A DNA stretch of 64,000 nucleotides from CAZKAP01 sp964550895 (lineage in GTDB: Bacteria > Bacteroidota > Bacteroidia > Flavobacteriales > Flavobacteriaceae), in contig CAZKAP010000001.1 of NCBI GenBank assembly GCA_964550895.1, forward strand, positions 74,526 through 138,525, read 5' to 3'. Both the position numbers and the translations under genes were made by a program. A model generated the notes under the pieces. The model had not been told where the DNA came from, did not search any database, and worked only from the letters and a program-made list of their open reading frames with translations. This document shows, piece after piece, positions 25,025-33,983 of this stretch. Numbering within the stretch: the stretch's first letter is position 1; every line of letters starts with the position of its first letter.

Positions 25025-25957
25025 TTAGAACGCGTAACTCAAGCCGAAGTTCCAGTAGCTTTGCAGATCATTGTCGATGGAGTCGAATGTGGCCCCGGCA
25101 TTGCCCAGAGTGTTGATCTCGTAATTGAGCGCCTCCTGCCGGTTATTTCTCAGGCCAAAATCGAATCCCAGTCCGATTCCCTTCCAAAGGGTATAGGAGA
25201 AGGAATTGGTCCACGTCCAATTGGACAAATTGTTGTCCTTGTAACTCTGGAACAGGGAGAGATTGGTCTTGAAATTGATGTTCTTGATCTTACGGGTATA
25301 ATCCGCTACGATCTTGGCTCCGAAAGAAGAATCGAACACGGATTCTCCCTGGCTGAACACAAAGTTGTAGTTCGCGGGATTAACCACGATCACCAGGTCA
25401 TTAGCCGGCGTCCAGGTGCCTCCCAGGCCCACATCCAGATATCCCGGATTATTGACATTACTCAGCAGGGTAGATCGGTATTCTGCCATGGTCGAGACCG
25501 CCAGTTTCTGAGTCACCTTATGACCGTATAACGAGTTCAGGGTGAACACATCGGTCGCCTCCCTGAAACCCGTGGCATCCGTATCGATGTCCTTATCGTC
25601 CAGCTGCACCCAGCTGAGGTTGACGGTGGCCGCATTCCTCCAGAAAAAGGCTTCCTCCTTGAGGTTGGCGTAGGCATTGGTGGTAATTCCAATGGTCCCC
25701 GAATTGTTGTTGGGTATGCCCTGGGCATACCAGTTATTGAAATTGGCCAGATCCACACCTACGGTGCCGAAGGCGCCTATCCTCCAGCCCGGAAGGGCAT
25801 CCAGCTCGGCCTGTATGGCCTTCGCATCCGATTCCAGTTTAGCAATGGAGTCTTTTTTCCCGGACAGTTCAGCCTGCAATTCTTCCTTGCGGGATTGTCC
25901 GTAGGTTAAGGCGCCACCCAGAAACACGGCGAGCAGCATGAATACTGATTTTTTCAC
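25025..25957 (-). CDS. DUF3078 outer-membrane-type protein
   Basis: A protein of about 310 residues with a signal peptide (KKSVFMLLAVFLGGALTYGQS), a short coiled coil rich in Lys/Glu/Asp (residues 20-52) and a beta-rich DUF3078 domain beginning GWRIGAFGTVGVDLANFNNW and ending in an aromatic, SYWNFGLSYAF, as in outer-membrane barrels. I chose the GTG at 25957 because it places Lys-Lys at the head of the signal peptide; an ATG at 26011 in the same frame adds 18 atypical residues. Function unknown; found widely in Bacteroidota. Last gene of the suf-directed block. Confidence 0.82.
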   Translation of the reverse strand: MKKSVFMLLAVFLGGALTYGQSRKEELQAELSGKKDSIAKLESDAKAIQAELDALPGWRIGAFGTVGVDLANFNNWYAQGIPNNNSGTIGITTNAYANLKEEAFFWRNAATVNLSWVQLDDKDIDTDATGFREATDVFTLNSLYGHKVTQKLAVSTMAEYRSTLLSNVNNPGYLDVGLGGTWTPANDLVIVVNPANYNFVFSQGESVFDSSFGAKIVADYTRKIKNINFKTNLSLFQSYKDNNLSNWTWTNSFSYTLWKGIGLGFDFGLRNNRQEALNYEINTLGNAGATFDSIDNDLQSYWNFGLSYAF

Positions 25958-26027
25958 AATTTTTAAGGTTTGGCGGAAGTGCGTATCGGGCTTCCTGATT
26001 AAGCAATTCAAAAATAGGAATACCCGA

Positions 26028-26549
26028 TTACCCCTGTGAGGGATTCCGGCTTTTTTTATAAAGGGGTACGGATGAACAGGCTTCCCCGAATGAAACCGCC
26101 CGGGCGAATTCCTGTATGCGACGCATAGCCGTCAGATACGCCTGCCGGGGTACCGGAAGATGGGAACAGCCTTTGAGAAGAACGGCCTTTCCTTCCAGAG
26201 CCGAAAAGTCGTAGGCGTCAAGGACCTCCTCGAATAGGGCCGTTTCCAGGTCGGTGGCATCGCCCAGAACAACTCTGCGGGCCACGGGATTGAGGTATGT
26301 GCTTACCAGTATATAGGCCCAGGCCGGAAGTACGGCATCCGTAGAACAATACAGGTTTACCCATGCATCTCTGTACGGTTCCCAGTCGTGCTTCTTCAGG
26401 GCATCCCTAAAGTCTTTCTCGCGCAGCAAAAAGCCTTCCTCCAGCCAAGAGGAAAGATCCACCGCCATGCGATTTCCTTTGGGGTACAGCTCTTCCAGGT
26501 CGAAAATCTCGAGTGAACTCTGGGCAACACGGTTAACAATTTCTCCCAT
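26028..26549 (-). CDS. DUF2480 family protein
   Basis: A 173-residue cytoplasmic protein. EIVNRVAQSSLEIFDLEELYP at the start, LKKHDWEPYRDAWVNLYCSTDAVLPAWAY in the middle (in parts) and KGCSHLPVPRQAYL near the end define DUF2480, a family I know only from Bacteroidota. It regularly sits behind the suf genes, as here (33 bases after sufT), which suggests a role in Fe-S assembly or trafficking, but this is inference. Conserved Cys and His residues (CSTDAVLP, GCSHLP) could bind metal. Confidence 0.85.
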   Translation of the reverse strand: MGEIVNRVAQSSLEIFDLEELYPKGNRMAVDLSSWLEEGFLLREKDFRDALKKHDWEPYRDAWVNLYCSTDAVLPAWAYILVSTYLNPVARRVVLGDATDLETALFEEVLDAYDFSALEGKAVLLKGCSHLPVPRQAYLTAMRRIQEFARAVSFGEACSSVPLYKKSRNPSQG

Positions 26550-26582
26550 TTCCTGCTTGATTAAGGGGGCACGACCCGTCGT

Positions 26583-26909
26583 CTACAACAGGCCCAGCTC
26601 CAACTTGGCTTCGTCACTCATAAGATCCTGAGTCCAGGGGGGGTCGAAGGTGATCTCGACATCCACTTCGCCAACCTCCTTGATGGATCTCACCTTCTCC
26701 TGTACCTCAACCGGCAATGTCTCAGCCACCGGGCAATTCGGCGAGGTCAGCGTCATCAGTATCTTCACGTCATTATCCTCACTCACCATCACATCGTAGA
26801 TCAGGCCGAGCTCATAGATGTCTACGGGTATTTCCGGATCGTAAATCGTCTTGAGGACGCGTACGATCTTCTCTCCTATTTCCTGGGCAGCGGTTTCCGG
26901 GTTACTCAT
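26583..26909 (-). CDS. sufT: SufT/DUF59 (MIP18-like) Fe-S assembly protein
   Basis: A 108-residue protein of the DUF59/MIP18 family: VLKTIYDPEIPVDIYELGLIYDV, LMTLTSPNCPVAETLP with the conserved Cys, and VEITFDPPWTQDLMSDEAKLELGL. These proteins help mature or transfer Fe-S clusters. The start overlaps the sufE end by eight bases, so it belongs to the suf operon. Confidence 0.9.
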   Translation of the reverse strand: MSNPETAAQEIGEKIVRVLKTIYDPEIPVDIYELGLIYDVMVSEDNDVKILMTLTSPNCPVAETLPVEVQEKVRSIKEVGEVDVEITFDPPWTQDLMSDEAKLELGLL

Positions 26910-27348
26910 TCTTATTTATTTGGGTTTGAAAAGCGACGGCATAAAGTTTAATCTGTTTGATCATGCTCACAAGCCCGTTGGCCCGGGTGGGCGACAGGTG
27001 CTCTCTGAGTCCGATCTCATCGATAAACTCCGTGTTGGCGTCGAGTATGTCCTGGGGCTTCTGCTTGTTGAATACCCGTATGAGTATAGCAATAATGCCC
27101 TTAGTGATGATGGCCTCACTGTCAGCCGTAAATACCAGTCGGTCTCCATCCAACTCGGCGTATACCCAAACCTTACTCTGACAGCCCTTTATAATATACT
27201 CGTCTGTCTTGTAACTCGGATCGATCAGGGGAAGCGACTTGCCCAGTTCGATCATATAATCGTACCGCTGCATCCAGTCGTCGAAGAGCGCGAATTCATC
27301 GATGATCTCCTGCTGTAGCTGCTGTATGTTCTTCGTTTCCTGTCCCAT
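26902..27348 (-). CDS. sufE: Sulfur acceptor protein SufE
   Basis: A 148-residue SufE: accepts persulfide sulfur from SufS and passes it to the SufBCD scaffold. The active-site loop IKGCQSKVWV contains Cys56; other typical segments are YIIELGK-like YMIELGKSLPLI and ISxxR-like GLREHLSPTRANGL. It starts seven bases after the sufS stop and overlaps sufT, consistent with one operon. Confidence 0.94.
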   Translation of the reverse strand: MGQETKNIQQLQQEIIDEFALFDDWMQRYDYMIELGKSLPLIDPSYKTDEYIIKGCQSKVWVYAELDGDRLVFTADSEAIITKGIIAILIRVFNKQKPQDILDANTEFIDEIGLREHLSPTRANGLVSMIKQIKLYAVAFQTQINKNE

Positions 27349-27355
27349 GTTGTCT

Positions 27356-28597
27356 TTAACTGAGCATCTGTTGTGCCCTGATCAGGGCTTCGTACAGTAA
27401 ATCGACTTCCTCCCGGGTGTTGTAAAAAGCAAAGCTCGCGCGGATCGTTCCGGGCACCTGATAATAGTCCATAACAGGCTGCGCACAGTGGTGTCCCGTC
27501 CTCACGGCTATTCCCATCTTATCGATCAGAGTTCCTACGTCGTAGGGGTGAAGACTACCGATATTAAAGGAGATCACCGAGGTCTTTTCCCTGGCCTCTC
27601 CATAAATGCGGAGATCCGGTATGGACTTCAGCTTCCCGGTGGCGTACTTCAGGAGTTCGGCCTCATAGGCCGCGATACGGTCGAGACCCAGCGAATTCAT
27701 GTAGTCCAGCGCAGCTCCGAAGGCAATCACCCCGGCGATGTTGGGCGTTCCGGCTTCGAACTTATGAGGCAGATCGGCATAGGTGGTTTTTTCGAAGGTC
27801 ACTTCGGCTATCATCTCGCCTCCACCCATATAAGGAGGCAACTTGTCAAGCCACTGCCTCTTCCCATAGAGGATACCCACACCGGTAGGTCCGCACATCT
27901 TATGAGCGGAAAGCGTGTAGAAATCAGCATCCAGATCCTGGAAATCGACCCGCATATGGGGGGCCGCCTGGGCACCATCGATCAGCACTGCGGCTCCCTT
28001 TCTGTGGGCTCCAGCTACGATCTCCCGTATCGGATTCACGGTTCCCAGGGCGTTGGACACGTGATTACAGAACACCAGTCGGGTCCGGTCACTGAGCATT
28101 CTCCCATAGGCGTTTAGGTCGAGGTCTCCCTCCTGGGTCATGGGAATCACCTTGAGTATACTGCCCGTAGCCTCGCATAACATCTGCCAGGGCACTATGT
28201 TGCTGTGGTGCTCCATGGCAGAAACCAGGATTTCATCTCCCTGCTTCAGGAACGATCGAAAGCCGAATGCCACCGTATTGATCGCATGAGTGGTGCCTGA
28301 AGTGAAGATGATTTCTTCCCGAAAGCAGGCGTTGAAGTGCTCCTTTAACCGGGTCCGGGTATTCTCATAGGCTTCTGTGGCCTCCTGTGCCAGGGTGTGT
28401 ACCCCCCGGTGAATATTGGAATTGTAATTCTCGTAGTAGTCCTGTATGCTGCGGATCACCTGCACCGGTGTCTGGGCAGTAGCCGCATTATCCAGATACA
28501 CCAGAGGCCTGCCTTCTACCGTTCTTTTCAATATGGGGAAGTCCTTCCGGACCTGATCGATATCCCAGGTAACGGAGGAAGTCTGTTCGGGGCTCAT
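27356..28597 (-). CDS. sufS: Cysteine desulfurase SufS
   Basis: A 413-residue PLP enzyme releasing sulfur from L-cysteine as a Cys-bound persulfide. VYLDNAATAQTP at the start, the PLP-binding FYTLSAHKMCGPTGVGILYG and the active Cys in VRTGHHCAQPVMDYY are all intact; the RTGHHC form marks the SufS rather than the IscS group. It lies 16 bases after sufD and before sufE, its usual partner. Confidence 0.95.
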   Translation of the reverse strand: MSPEQTSSVTWDIDQVRKDFPILKRTVEGRPLVYLDNAATAQTPVQVIRSIQDYYENYNSNIHRGVHTLAQEATEAYENTRTRLKEHFNACFREEIIFTSGTTHAINTVAFGFRSFLKQGDEILVSAMEHHSNIVPWQMLCEATGSILKVIPMTQEGDLDLNAYGRMLSDRTRLVFCNHVSNALGTVNPIREIVAGAHRKGAAVLIDGAQAAPHMRVDFQDLDADFYTLSAHKMCGPTGVGILYGKRQWLDKLPPYMGGGEMIAEVTFEKTTYADLPHKFEAGTPNIAGVIAFGAALDYMNSLGLDRIAAYEAELLKYATGKLKSIPDLRIYGEAREKTSVISFNIGSLHPYDVGTLIDKMGIAVRTGHHCAQPVMDYYQVPGTIRASFAFYNTREEVDLLYEALIRAQQMLS

Positions 28598-28613
28598 ATG
28601 TTCGTTTTTGACT

Positions 28614-29930
28614 CTAGAGATCGAAGCCTAATTGTACGCCAAGTTTATTGGCGATCAGACTGTTCACTCTGTTCTTGAGTACCGGAAGCTTTACGCTCTC
28701 CAGTACATTGTTGGCAAAGGCATTCATCAGGAGTGCCTTCGCTTCTTTCTCGGGTATCCCGCGCGACCGGAGGTAATACAGGGCATCGGCATCGAGCTGG
28801 CCAATGGTGCATCCGTGTGAACACCGAACGTCATCGGCGAATATCTCCAACTGAGGCTTGGTATTTACCGTAGCCTTATCGTGAATCAGTATGTTGTTGT
28901 TCTGCTGGAAGGCATTCGTTTTCTGGGCAATCTTATCCACGATGATCTTCCCGTTGAACACACCGGTCGATCCCGCATCGAATACCCCTTTATAATCCTG
29001 ATGACTCTGACAATCCGGTTGGGCGTGATGCACAAGGGTATGATGGTCCACGTGCTGTGCCCCCCTGAGTATGGTTACCCCCTTGAGGGTAGAATCGATG
29101 TGACTTCCGTTCTGGTAAAAATTCAGATTGTTCCTGACCATCCTGCCTCCCAGAGAAAAGGTATGGACCCGCACATGGCTCTCTTCTTCCTGAGAAATAT
29201 AGGTATTGTCGACCAGGGAAGTGTTCTCCCGGTCATTCTGAATCTTGTAATAGTCTATCTGGGCACGCTTGCCAGCGAAAATCTCGGTAACGGAATTGCT
29301 AAAGATGTCGTTTTCCGATAGGCTCTGATGCCTTTCGATTATCTGGACCTCGGCCCCGTCTTCGCAAATTACCAGGTTTCGCGGCTGCAACATGAGAGCC
29401 TGCTCCTGACCGGTGGCGAAATGAACGATCTCTATGGGCTTCCTTGGCGCTTTTCCTTTGGGGATAAAAATATATGCTCCCTCCTTGCTAAAGGCGGTGT
29501 TCAGCTGAGTGAGCGATTCATCCTTACGGGCAATCCGGTTGAAGTAATTCGCTATTACCTCGGCATACATGGGCTTGGTAAAGGCCGAACTCATCAGGCA
29601 GACATCCACACCATCGTGAGTGGTCTCCGAAAGGAATGAACTATACACCCCATCGATAAAGACGATCTTGAAGGTCTCCATCTCGTGCAAGAAGTAATTC
29701 TTGACATCGGCATAGCTGAGGGTAACCTCACCCTTGGGAAATACGCTGTAATCGGTATTGATCACGGGCAGCAAGGAGGTGTACTTCCAGGCCTCCATCT
29801 TCTTGGTAGGAAAACCCAGTTCCTCGAACTTCCTGATAGCGTCCGAGCGCACCTCGTGCACCGGAGAGTCGATATCCACGGTATCCTCAAAGGCGATAAA
29901 GGACGATACTAATTTTTCCTGCAGATTCAT
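28614..29930 (-). CDS. sufD: Fe-S assembly scaffold protein SufD
   Basis: A 438-residue SufD with the parallel beta-helix typical of SufB/SufD. GAQHVDHHTLVHHAQPDCQSHQ and the C-terminal RCSHGCTIGQLDADALYYLRSRG (both given in parts) carry the conserved His and Cys found at the SufB-SufD interface where clusters form. It forms a complex with SufB and two SufC. Position between sufC and sufS is standard for the phylum. Confidence 0.94.
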   Translation of the reverse strand: MNLQEKLVSSFIAFEDTVDIDSPVHEVRSDAIRKFEELGFPTKKMEAWKYTSLLPVINTDYSVFPKGEVTLSYADVKNYFLHEMETFKIVFIDGVYSSFLSETTHDGVDVCLMSSAFTKPMYAEVIANYFNRIARKDESLTQLNTAFSKEGAYIFIPKGKAPRKPIEIVHFATGQEQALMLQPRNLVICEDGAEVQIIERHQSLSENDIFSNSVTEIFAGKRAQIDYYKIQNDRENTSLVDNTYISQEEESHVRVHTFSLGGRMVRNNLNFYQNGSHIDSTLKGVTILRGAQHVDHHTLVHHAQPDCQSHQDYKGVFDAGSTGVFNGKIIVDKIAQKTNAFQQNNNILIHDKATVNTKPQLEIFADDVRCSHGCTIGQLDADALYYLRSRGIPEKEAKALLMNAFANNVLESVKLPVLKNRVNSLIANKLGVQLGFDL

Positions 29931-29941
29931 ACACTACGGCT

Positions 29942-30691
29942 TTATACCAGTTCCTGCTTGATCCAGTCGTAACCTTTTTCTTCGAGTTCGACGGCCAGCT
30001 GCTTGTCTCCGGATTTTACGATTCTTCCTTCGTGCAATACATGAACAAAGTCAGGGACGATGTAGTCCAGCAGCCGCTGGTAGTGGGTGATGATCAGGAA
30101 GGCATTGTCGGAACTCCTCAGGGAGTTGACGCCGTTGGCGACGATACGCAGGGCGTCGATATCCAGTCCTGAGTCGGTCTCGTCGAGTATGGCAAGCCGG
30201 GGTTGCATCATCGCCATCTGAAAAATTTCGTTTCGCTTTTTCTCCCCACCGGAAAACCCTTCGTTCAGTGAACGCGAGAGAAACTTGCGGTCTATGCCCA
30301 GGAGCTCGGATTTCTCGCGGATCAGGGCCAGCATTTCATTGGCTGGCATCTCCTCTGTTCCCCGGGCCTTTCGGGTTTCATTAATTGCGGTTTTGATAAA
30401 GTTGGTTACCGAAACCCCCGGTATCTCCACCGGGTATTGAAATGACAGGAAAATACCCAGATGGGCCCGTTCTTCCGGAGACAGGCCATCGAGATTATCC
30501 TGATCCAGGAAAATGCTTCCCTGGGTGACTTCGAAGTCCTCGTTGCCCGCTATTACGGACGCCAGGGTGCTCTTTCCCGACCCATTGGGCCCCATGATAG
30601 CGTGTACCTCGCCAGGGTTCACCTCCAGGTTGATACCATTTAATATATTCTTGTCTTCTACTCCTGCGTGCAGGTTGCTGATTTTTAACAT
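29942..30691 (-). CDS. sufC: Fe-S assembly ATPase SufC
   Basis: A 249-residue ABC-type ATPase without membrane domain. Walker A is GPNGSGKSTLA, the signature is LNEGFSGGEKKR (with the SufC-typical acidic/Lys-rich GGEKKRNEI) and Walker B is LAILDETDSGLDID. It powers conformational changes in the SufBCD scaffold. Spacing is 11 bases to sufD and 18 from sufB. Confidence 0.95.
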   Translation of the reverse strand: MLKISNLHAGVEDKNILNGINLEVNPGEVHAIMGPNGSGKSTLASVIAGNEDFEVTQGSIFLDQDNLDGLSPEERAHLGIFLSFQYPVEIPGVSVTNFIKTAINETRKARGTEEMPANEMLALIREKSELLGIDRKFLSRSLNEGFSGGEKKRNEIFQMAMMQPRLAILDETDSGLDIDALRIVANGVNSLRSSDNAFLIITHYQRLLDYIVPDFVHVLHEGRIVKSGDKQLAVELEEKGYDWIKQELV

Positions 30692-30709
30692 CTGATGGGT
30701 AATTATGAA

Positions 30710-32155
30710 TTATCCTACTGAACCTTCAAGGCTGATTTCTAATAGTTTTTGAGCCTCTACTGCGAATTCCATGGGGAGTTTGTTGAGCACCTCCTTGCTG
30801 AATCCATTCACGATCAGGGCGATGGCCTTCTCCGTGTCGATCCCTCGCTGATTGCAGTAGAATATCTGGTCTTCCCCGATCTTGCTGGTCGTAGCCTCGT
30901 GCTCGATCTGGGCTGAACTGTTTTTTGCTTCTATGTAAGGGAAGGTATGGGCCCCGCAGTCGTTACCCATGAGCAGGGAGTCGCACTGGGAGAAATTACG
31001 GGCATTTTCTGCCCGTGAATTCACCTGAACCAAGCCGCGGTAACTGTTCTGCGACCGTCCGGCCGAAATCCCCTTGGATATGATCGTACTTCGGGTATTC
31101 TTTCCCAGGTGAACCATCTTCGTACCCGTATCCGCCTGCTGGTGGTTGTTGGTTACCGCGATGGAATAGAATTCCCCTATGGAGTCGTCCCCCTTAAGGA
31201 CGCAGGAAGGATACTTCCAGGTAATTGCTGATCCGGTTTCCACCTGGGTCCAGCTGATCTTGGCGCGGCGCTCGCAGAGCCCGCGCTTGGTTACGAAATT
31301 GAAAACCCCTCCCTGGCCGTTTTTATCACCGGGGAACCAGTTCTGCACCGTAGAGTACTTGATCTCGGCATCCTCCAGGGCAATGAGTTCCACGACGGCA
31401 GCGTGGAGCTGATTCTCGTCCCGGGAAGGGGCAGTGCAGCCTTCGAGGTAACTTACGTAGCTGCCTTCGTCCGCAATCACCAGCGTCCTCTCAAACTGAC
31501 CGGTACCCGCTTGGTTAATACGGAAATAGGTGGAAAGCTCCATTGGGCAACGTACCCCTTTGGGTATATAGCAGAAGCTACCATCCGAGAAAACGGCCGA
31601 ATTCAAGGCCGCGTAAAAATTATCCTTAGGAGGCACCACCGAACCGATATATTTCTTCACCAGCTCCGGATGCTCTTTGATGGCCTCGGAGATCGAACAA
31701 AAGATGATCCCCTTCTCAGCCAGGGTCTCTTTGAAGGTAGTGGCCACCGAGACTGAGTCCATGACGATGTCCACGGCCACCCCGGCTAGCTTCTTCTGCT
31801 CCTCCAGGGAAATCCCGAGCTTTTTGAAGGTCTCCAGCAGTTCCGGGTCTACCTCGTCCAGGCTGTTGTATTTGGGCTTCTTATTGGGCGCTGAGTAATA
31901 CGAAATCTCCTGGAAATCCGGCTTCTTGTATCGGACGTTGGCCCATTCCGGTTCCTTCATCTGCTGCCAGCCGCGAAAGGCCTCGAGCCGCCATTCCGTC
32001 ATCCATTCGGGCTCCTCTTTCTTCTTTGAAATGGCCCGTACGATTTCCTCATTAAGACCTTTCGGAAAGGTGTCGGATTCTATATCTGTGTAGAAACCGT
32101 ATTCGTATTCCTTGCTCTCGAGTTCTTTCTTTAACTCGTCTTCAGTATATGCCAT
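30710..32155 (-). CDS. sufB: Fe-S assembly scaffold protein SufB
   Basis: A 481-residue SufB. KKPKYNSLDEVDPELLETFKKLG, PKGVRCPMELSTYFRINQAGTGQFERTLV, YLEGCTAPSRDENQLHAAVVEL and NCGAHTFPYIEAK-like DCGAHTFPYIEAKN (in parts) are diagnostic. It is the main platform on which the cluster is built. It follows sufA after 39 bases and heads the BCD scaffold genes. Confidence 0.95.
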   Translation of the reverse strand: MAYTEDELKKELESKEYEYGFYTDIESDTFPKGLNEEIVRAISKKKEEPEWMTEWRLEAFRGWQQMKEPEWANVRYKKPDFQEISYYSAPNKKPKYNSLDEVDPELLETFKKLGISLEEQKKLAGVAVDIVMDSVSVATTFKETLAEKGIIFCSISEAIKEHPELVKKYIGSVVPPKDNFYAALNSAVFSDGSFCYIPKGVRCPMELSTYFRINQAGTGQFERTLVIADEGSYVSYLEGCTAPSRDENQLHAAVVELIALEDAEIKYSTVQNWFPGDKNGQGGVFNFVTKRGLCERRAKISWTQVETGSAITWKYPSCVLKGDDSIGEFYSIAVTNNHQQADTGTKMVHLGKNTRSTIISKGISAGRSQNSYRGLVQVNSRAENARNFSQCDSLLMGNDCGAHTFPYIEAKNSSAQIEHEATTSKIGEDQIFYCNQRGIDTEKAIALIVNGFSKEVLNKLPMEFAVEAQKLLEISLEGSVG

Positions 32156-32194
32156 AGACCCTAATTGTTTGGATATTGTGCCCCTGCAGGCATT

Positions 32195-32524
32195 CTAAAG
32201 GGAGAAACTTTCTCCACAACCGCAGGTGCGCTGTGCATTGGGATTGTTAAACACGAACCCCTTGCCGTTCAGTCCTCCGGAGTACTCCAGTGTGGTGCCC
32301 ACCAGATACAGAAAACTCTTTTTATCGACGGCAATGCGAATGTCGTTGTCTTCGAACACCTTATCGTCTTCATTGACGGAGGCGTCAAAACTCAGGTCGT
32401 AGGACAGCCCGCTGCAGCCGCCGCTTTTGACCCCCACCCGCACATAGTCTTTGGACGCGTCATAGCCCCCTTCCTTCATCAGGGAGATGACTTTTTCCCG
32501 CGCCGTTTGATCTACCTTGACCAT
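32195..32524 (-). CDS. sufA: A-type Fe-S carrier protein (SufA/IscA/ErpA family)
   Basis: A 109-residue A-type carrier with the three conserved cysteines: Cys37 in KSGGCSGLSY, and Cys101 and Cys103 in RTCGCGESF. These bind Fe-S clusters for delivery to targets. It is the first gene of the suf operon (A-B-C-D-S-E-T). The exact subgroup cannot be settled by eye, so the symbol follows the operon. A TATCTTTG promoter element lies 31 bases upstream. Confidence 0.9.
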   Translation of the reverse strand: MVKVDQTAREKVISLMKEGGYDASKDYVRVGVKSGGCSGLSYDLSFDASVNEDDKVFEDNDIRIAVDKKSFLYLVGTTLEYSGGLNGKGFVFNNPNAQRTCGCGESFSL

Positions 32525-32555
32525 GTTTGTTTAGACTTATTAAAAATTTGGTTCA

Positions 32556-32563
32556 CAAAGATA
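32556..32563 (-). promoter_or_regulatory. -7 promoter element of the suf operon
   Basis: The minus strand reads TATCTTTG, a perfect TAnnTTTG match, 31 bases before the sufA ATG. A TTCG 20 bases further upstream is the best -33 candidate. No obvious IscR- or Fur-like palindrome is seen. Confidence 0.55.
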
Positions 32564-32621
32564 ATGGTTAGTCGTCAATTCTTCGAATTACTAACGGCTT
32601 AAGTGTAACAGATCCTGAACG

Positions 32622-33983
32622 TTAATCCAGCAGGAGGATCCACATATCAGTAGCTCCCCTGAAGTTGACATCCGTAGTCGGAAGCCCCCGGGTCTCTCCT
32701 GCCACCAGTACTCGCCCTGCTTCATTCCGGGCGGCGCCGAAACCAAAGTCGAAATCGCTTCCTCCGGCACTCTCCTGCCAGAGCAATCTTCCTCTTCCGT
32801 CGATCCTAAACATCCAGAGGTCATTTTCGCCCTCATTGGTCTCCAAATCCCCGTCCGCACTCCGCGAATTGCCGGTGATCAGGTATCCTCCACTCCGGTC
32901 TGGTCCAATGGATTCTACTCCTTCGAATTCTGATCCTCCGTAGGTGTTCTCCCACAGCAATTCTCCCCGGTCGTCTATCTTGATTACCCAGATATCGGAG
33001 CCCCCGTGCAACGAACTCACTTGTCCGTCTGTGCTCAGCGTATTTCCGGCGATCAGGTAGTTGCCGTCCGTGGACCTGCATACGTCGAAGGCCCGGTCTA
33101 TGCCGCTCCCTCCGAAGCTGCGTTCCCACAACAACCCACCGTCCCCATCGAGCCTCAACACCCAGTAATCGTAGCTGCCCCTGGAGGCACCTATGTCGAA
33201 ATCGGTGCTCTCGGTGGCTCCCACAACCAGAAATCCGCCGTCGGGGGCGGTTGTGACCGCATAGGCCCGATCGTTATTGGAACCTCCGTAATACCTTCTC
33301 CATACCAGGTCACCGGCTGAGTCCAGGCGGGTAACCCAGAATTCGCCGACTCCATGTGCGGTTAACGCATAGTCCTTGCCAAAGTTCCCTTCCCCTTCCG
33401 AGGCCGTGACATCCAGGAATCCGACAAATAGCAATCCGCCGTCTTCGGTCTCGAGGATGTCGTAGGCATGGTCATGACCGGAATACCCGAAGCTTCGCTC
33501 CCAGAGGATTTCGCCCCGTGAATCCAGGCGGACCACCCAGTTGTCGTGGAAGCCCTGGTTCGCCGAACCGTCCCCATCTGCGCTCATGGCATAGCCGACC
33601 AATGCAAATCCGCCATCACGGGTCTGCACCAGGGATTGTCCTCTGTCGTCCCCCGACCCCCCAATGGTTCTGCTCCATTCACGCTTACCGTCAGGGTCGA
33701 GCTTGAGGAGCCAGTAATCATTTACCGGAAACTTCTTGCCCTGAAGGTCCCCATCCACGCTATTGCTGAAGCCGAGCACGGCAAATCCTCCATCCAGGGT
33801 CGAAATGACCTCCCGTGCCGTATCCTCCCCGCTTCCGCCGAAGAGAGACTGTCCGCTGATCTGGCCTGTGAAGCTCAAACCCGCTTCGCCATCATCGGTG
33901 GCGCAGGAATACAAAACCGAAAGGAGTGCCGTACACAGCACCCAGGTAGGCATTCGCCTAAGGGAAATTGGTGCAGTCATCAT
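32622..33983 (-). CDS. Lipoprotein with seven internal repeats (predicted beta-propeller)
   Basis: A 453-residue protein with a signal ending in the lipobox VLYSC. The mature part is seven tandem units of about 55-65 residues, each with the pattern FGGSGxDxAxxV, TxDGGFLxxG, S.DGD, xxWVxRLDxxGxxxW. The seventh unit ends the protein. Such GGSG/DGG repeat proteins are common as hypothetical secreted proteins in Bacteroidota; seven blades predict a closed propeller. The ATG overlaps the stop of the upstream lipoprotein gene (ATGA), so both are made together. Function unknown; a binding or surface role is inferred. Confidence 0.8.
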   Translation of the reverse strand: MMTAPISLRRMPTWVLCTALLSVLYSCATDDGEAGLSFTGQISGQSLFGGSGEDTAREVISTLDGGFAVLGFSNSVDGDLQGKKFPVNDYWLLKLDPDGKREWSRTIGGSGDDRGQSLVQTRDGGFALVGYAMSADGDGSANQGFHDNWVVRLDSRGEILWERSFGYSGHDHAYDILETEDGGLLFVGFLDVTASEGEGNFGKDYALTAHGVGEFWVTRLDSAGDLVWRRYYGGSNNDRAYAVTTAPDGGFLVVGATESTDFDIGASRGSYDYWVLRLDGDGGLLWERSFGGSGIDRAFDVCRSTDGNYLIAGNTLSTDGQVSSLHGGSDIWVIKIDDRGELLWENTYGGSEFEGVESIGPDRSGGYLITGNSRSADGDLETNEGENDLWMFRIDGRGRLLWQESAGGSDFDFGFGAARNEAGRVLVAGETRGLPTTDVNFRGATDMWILLLD

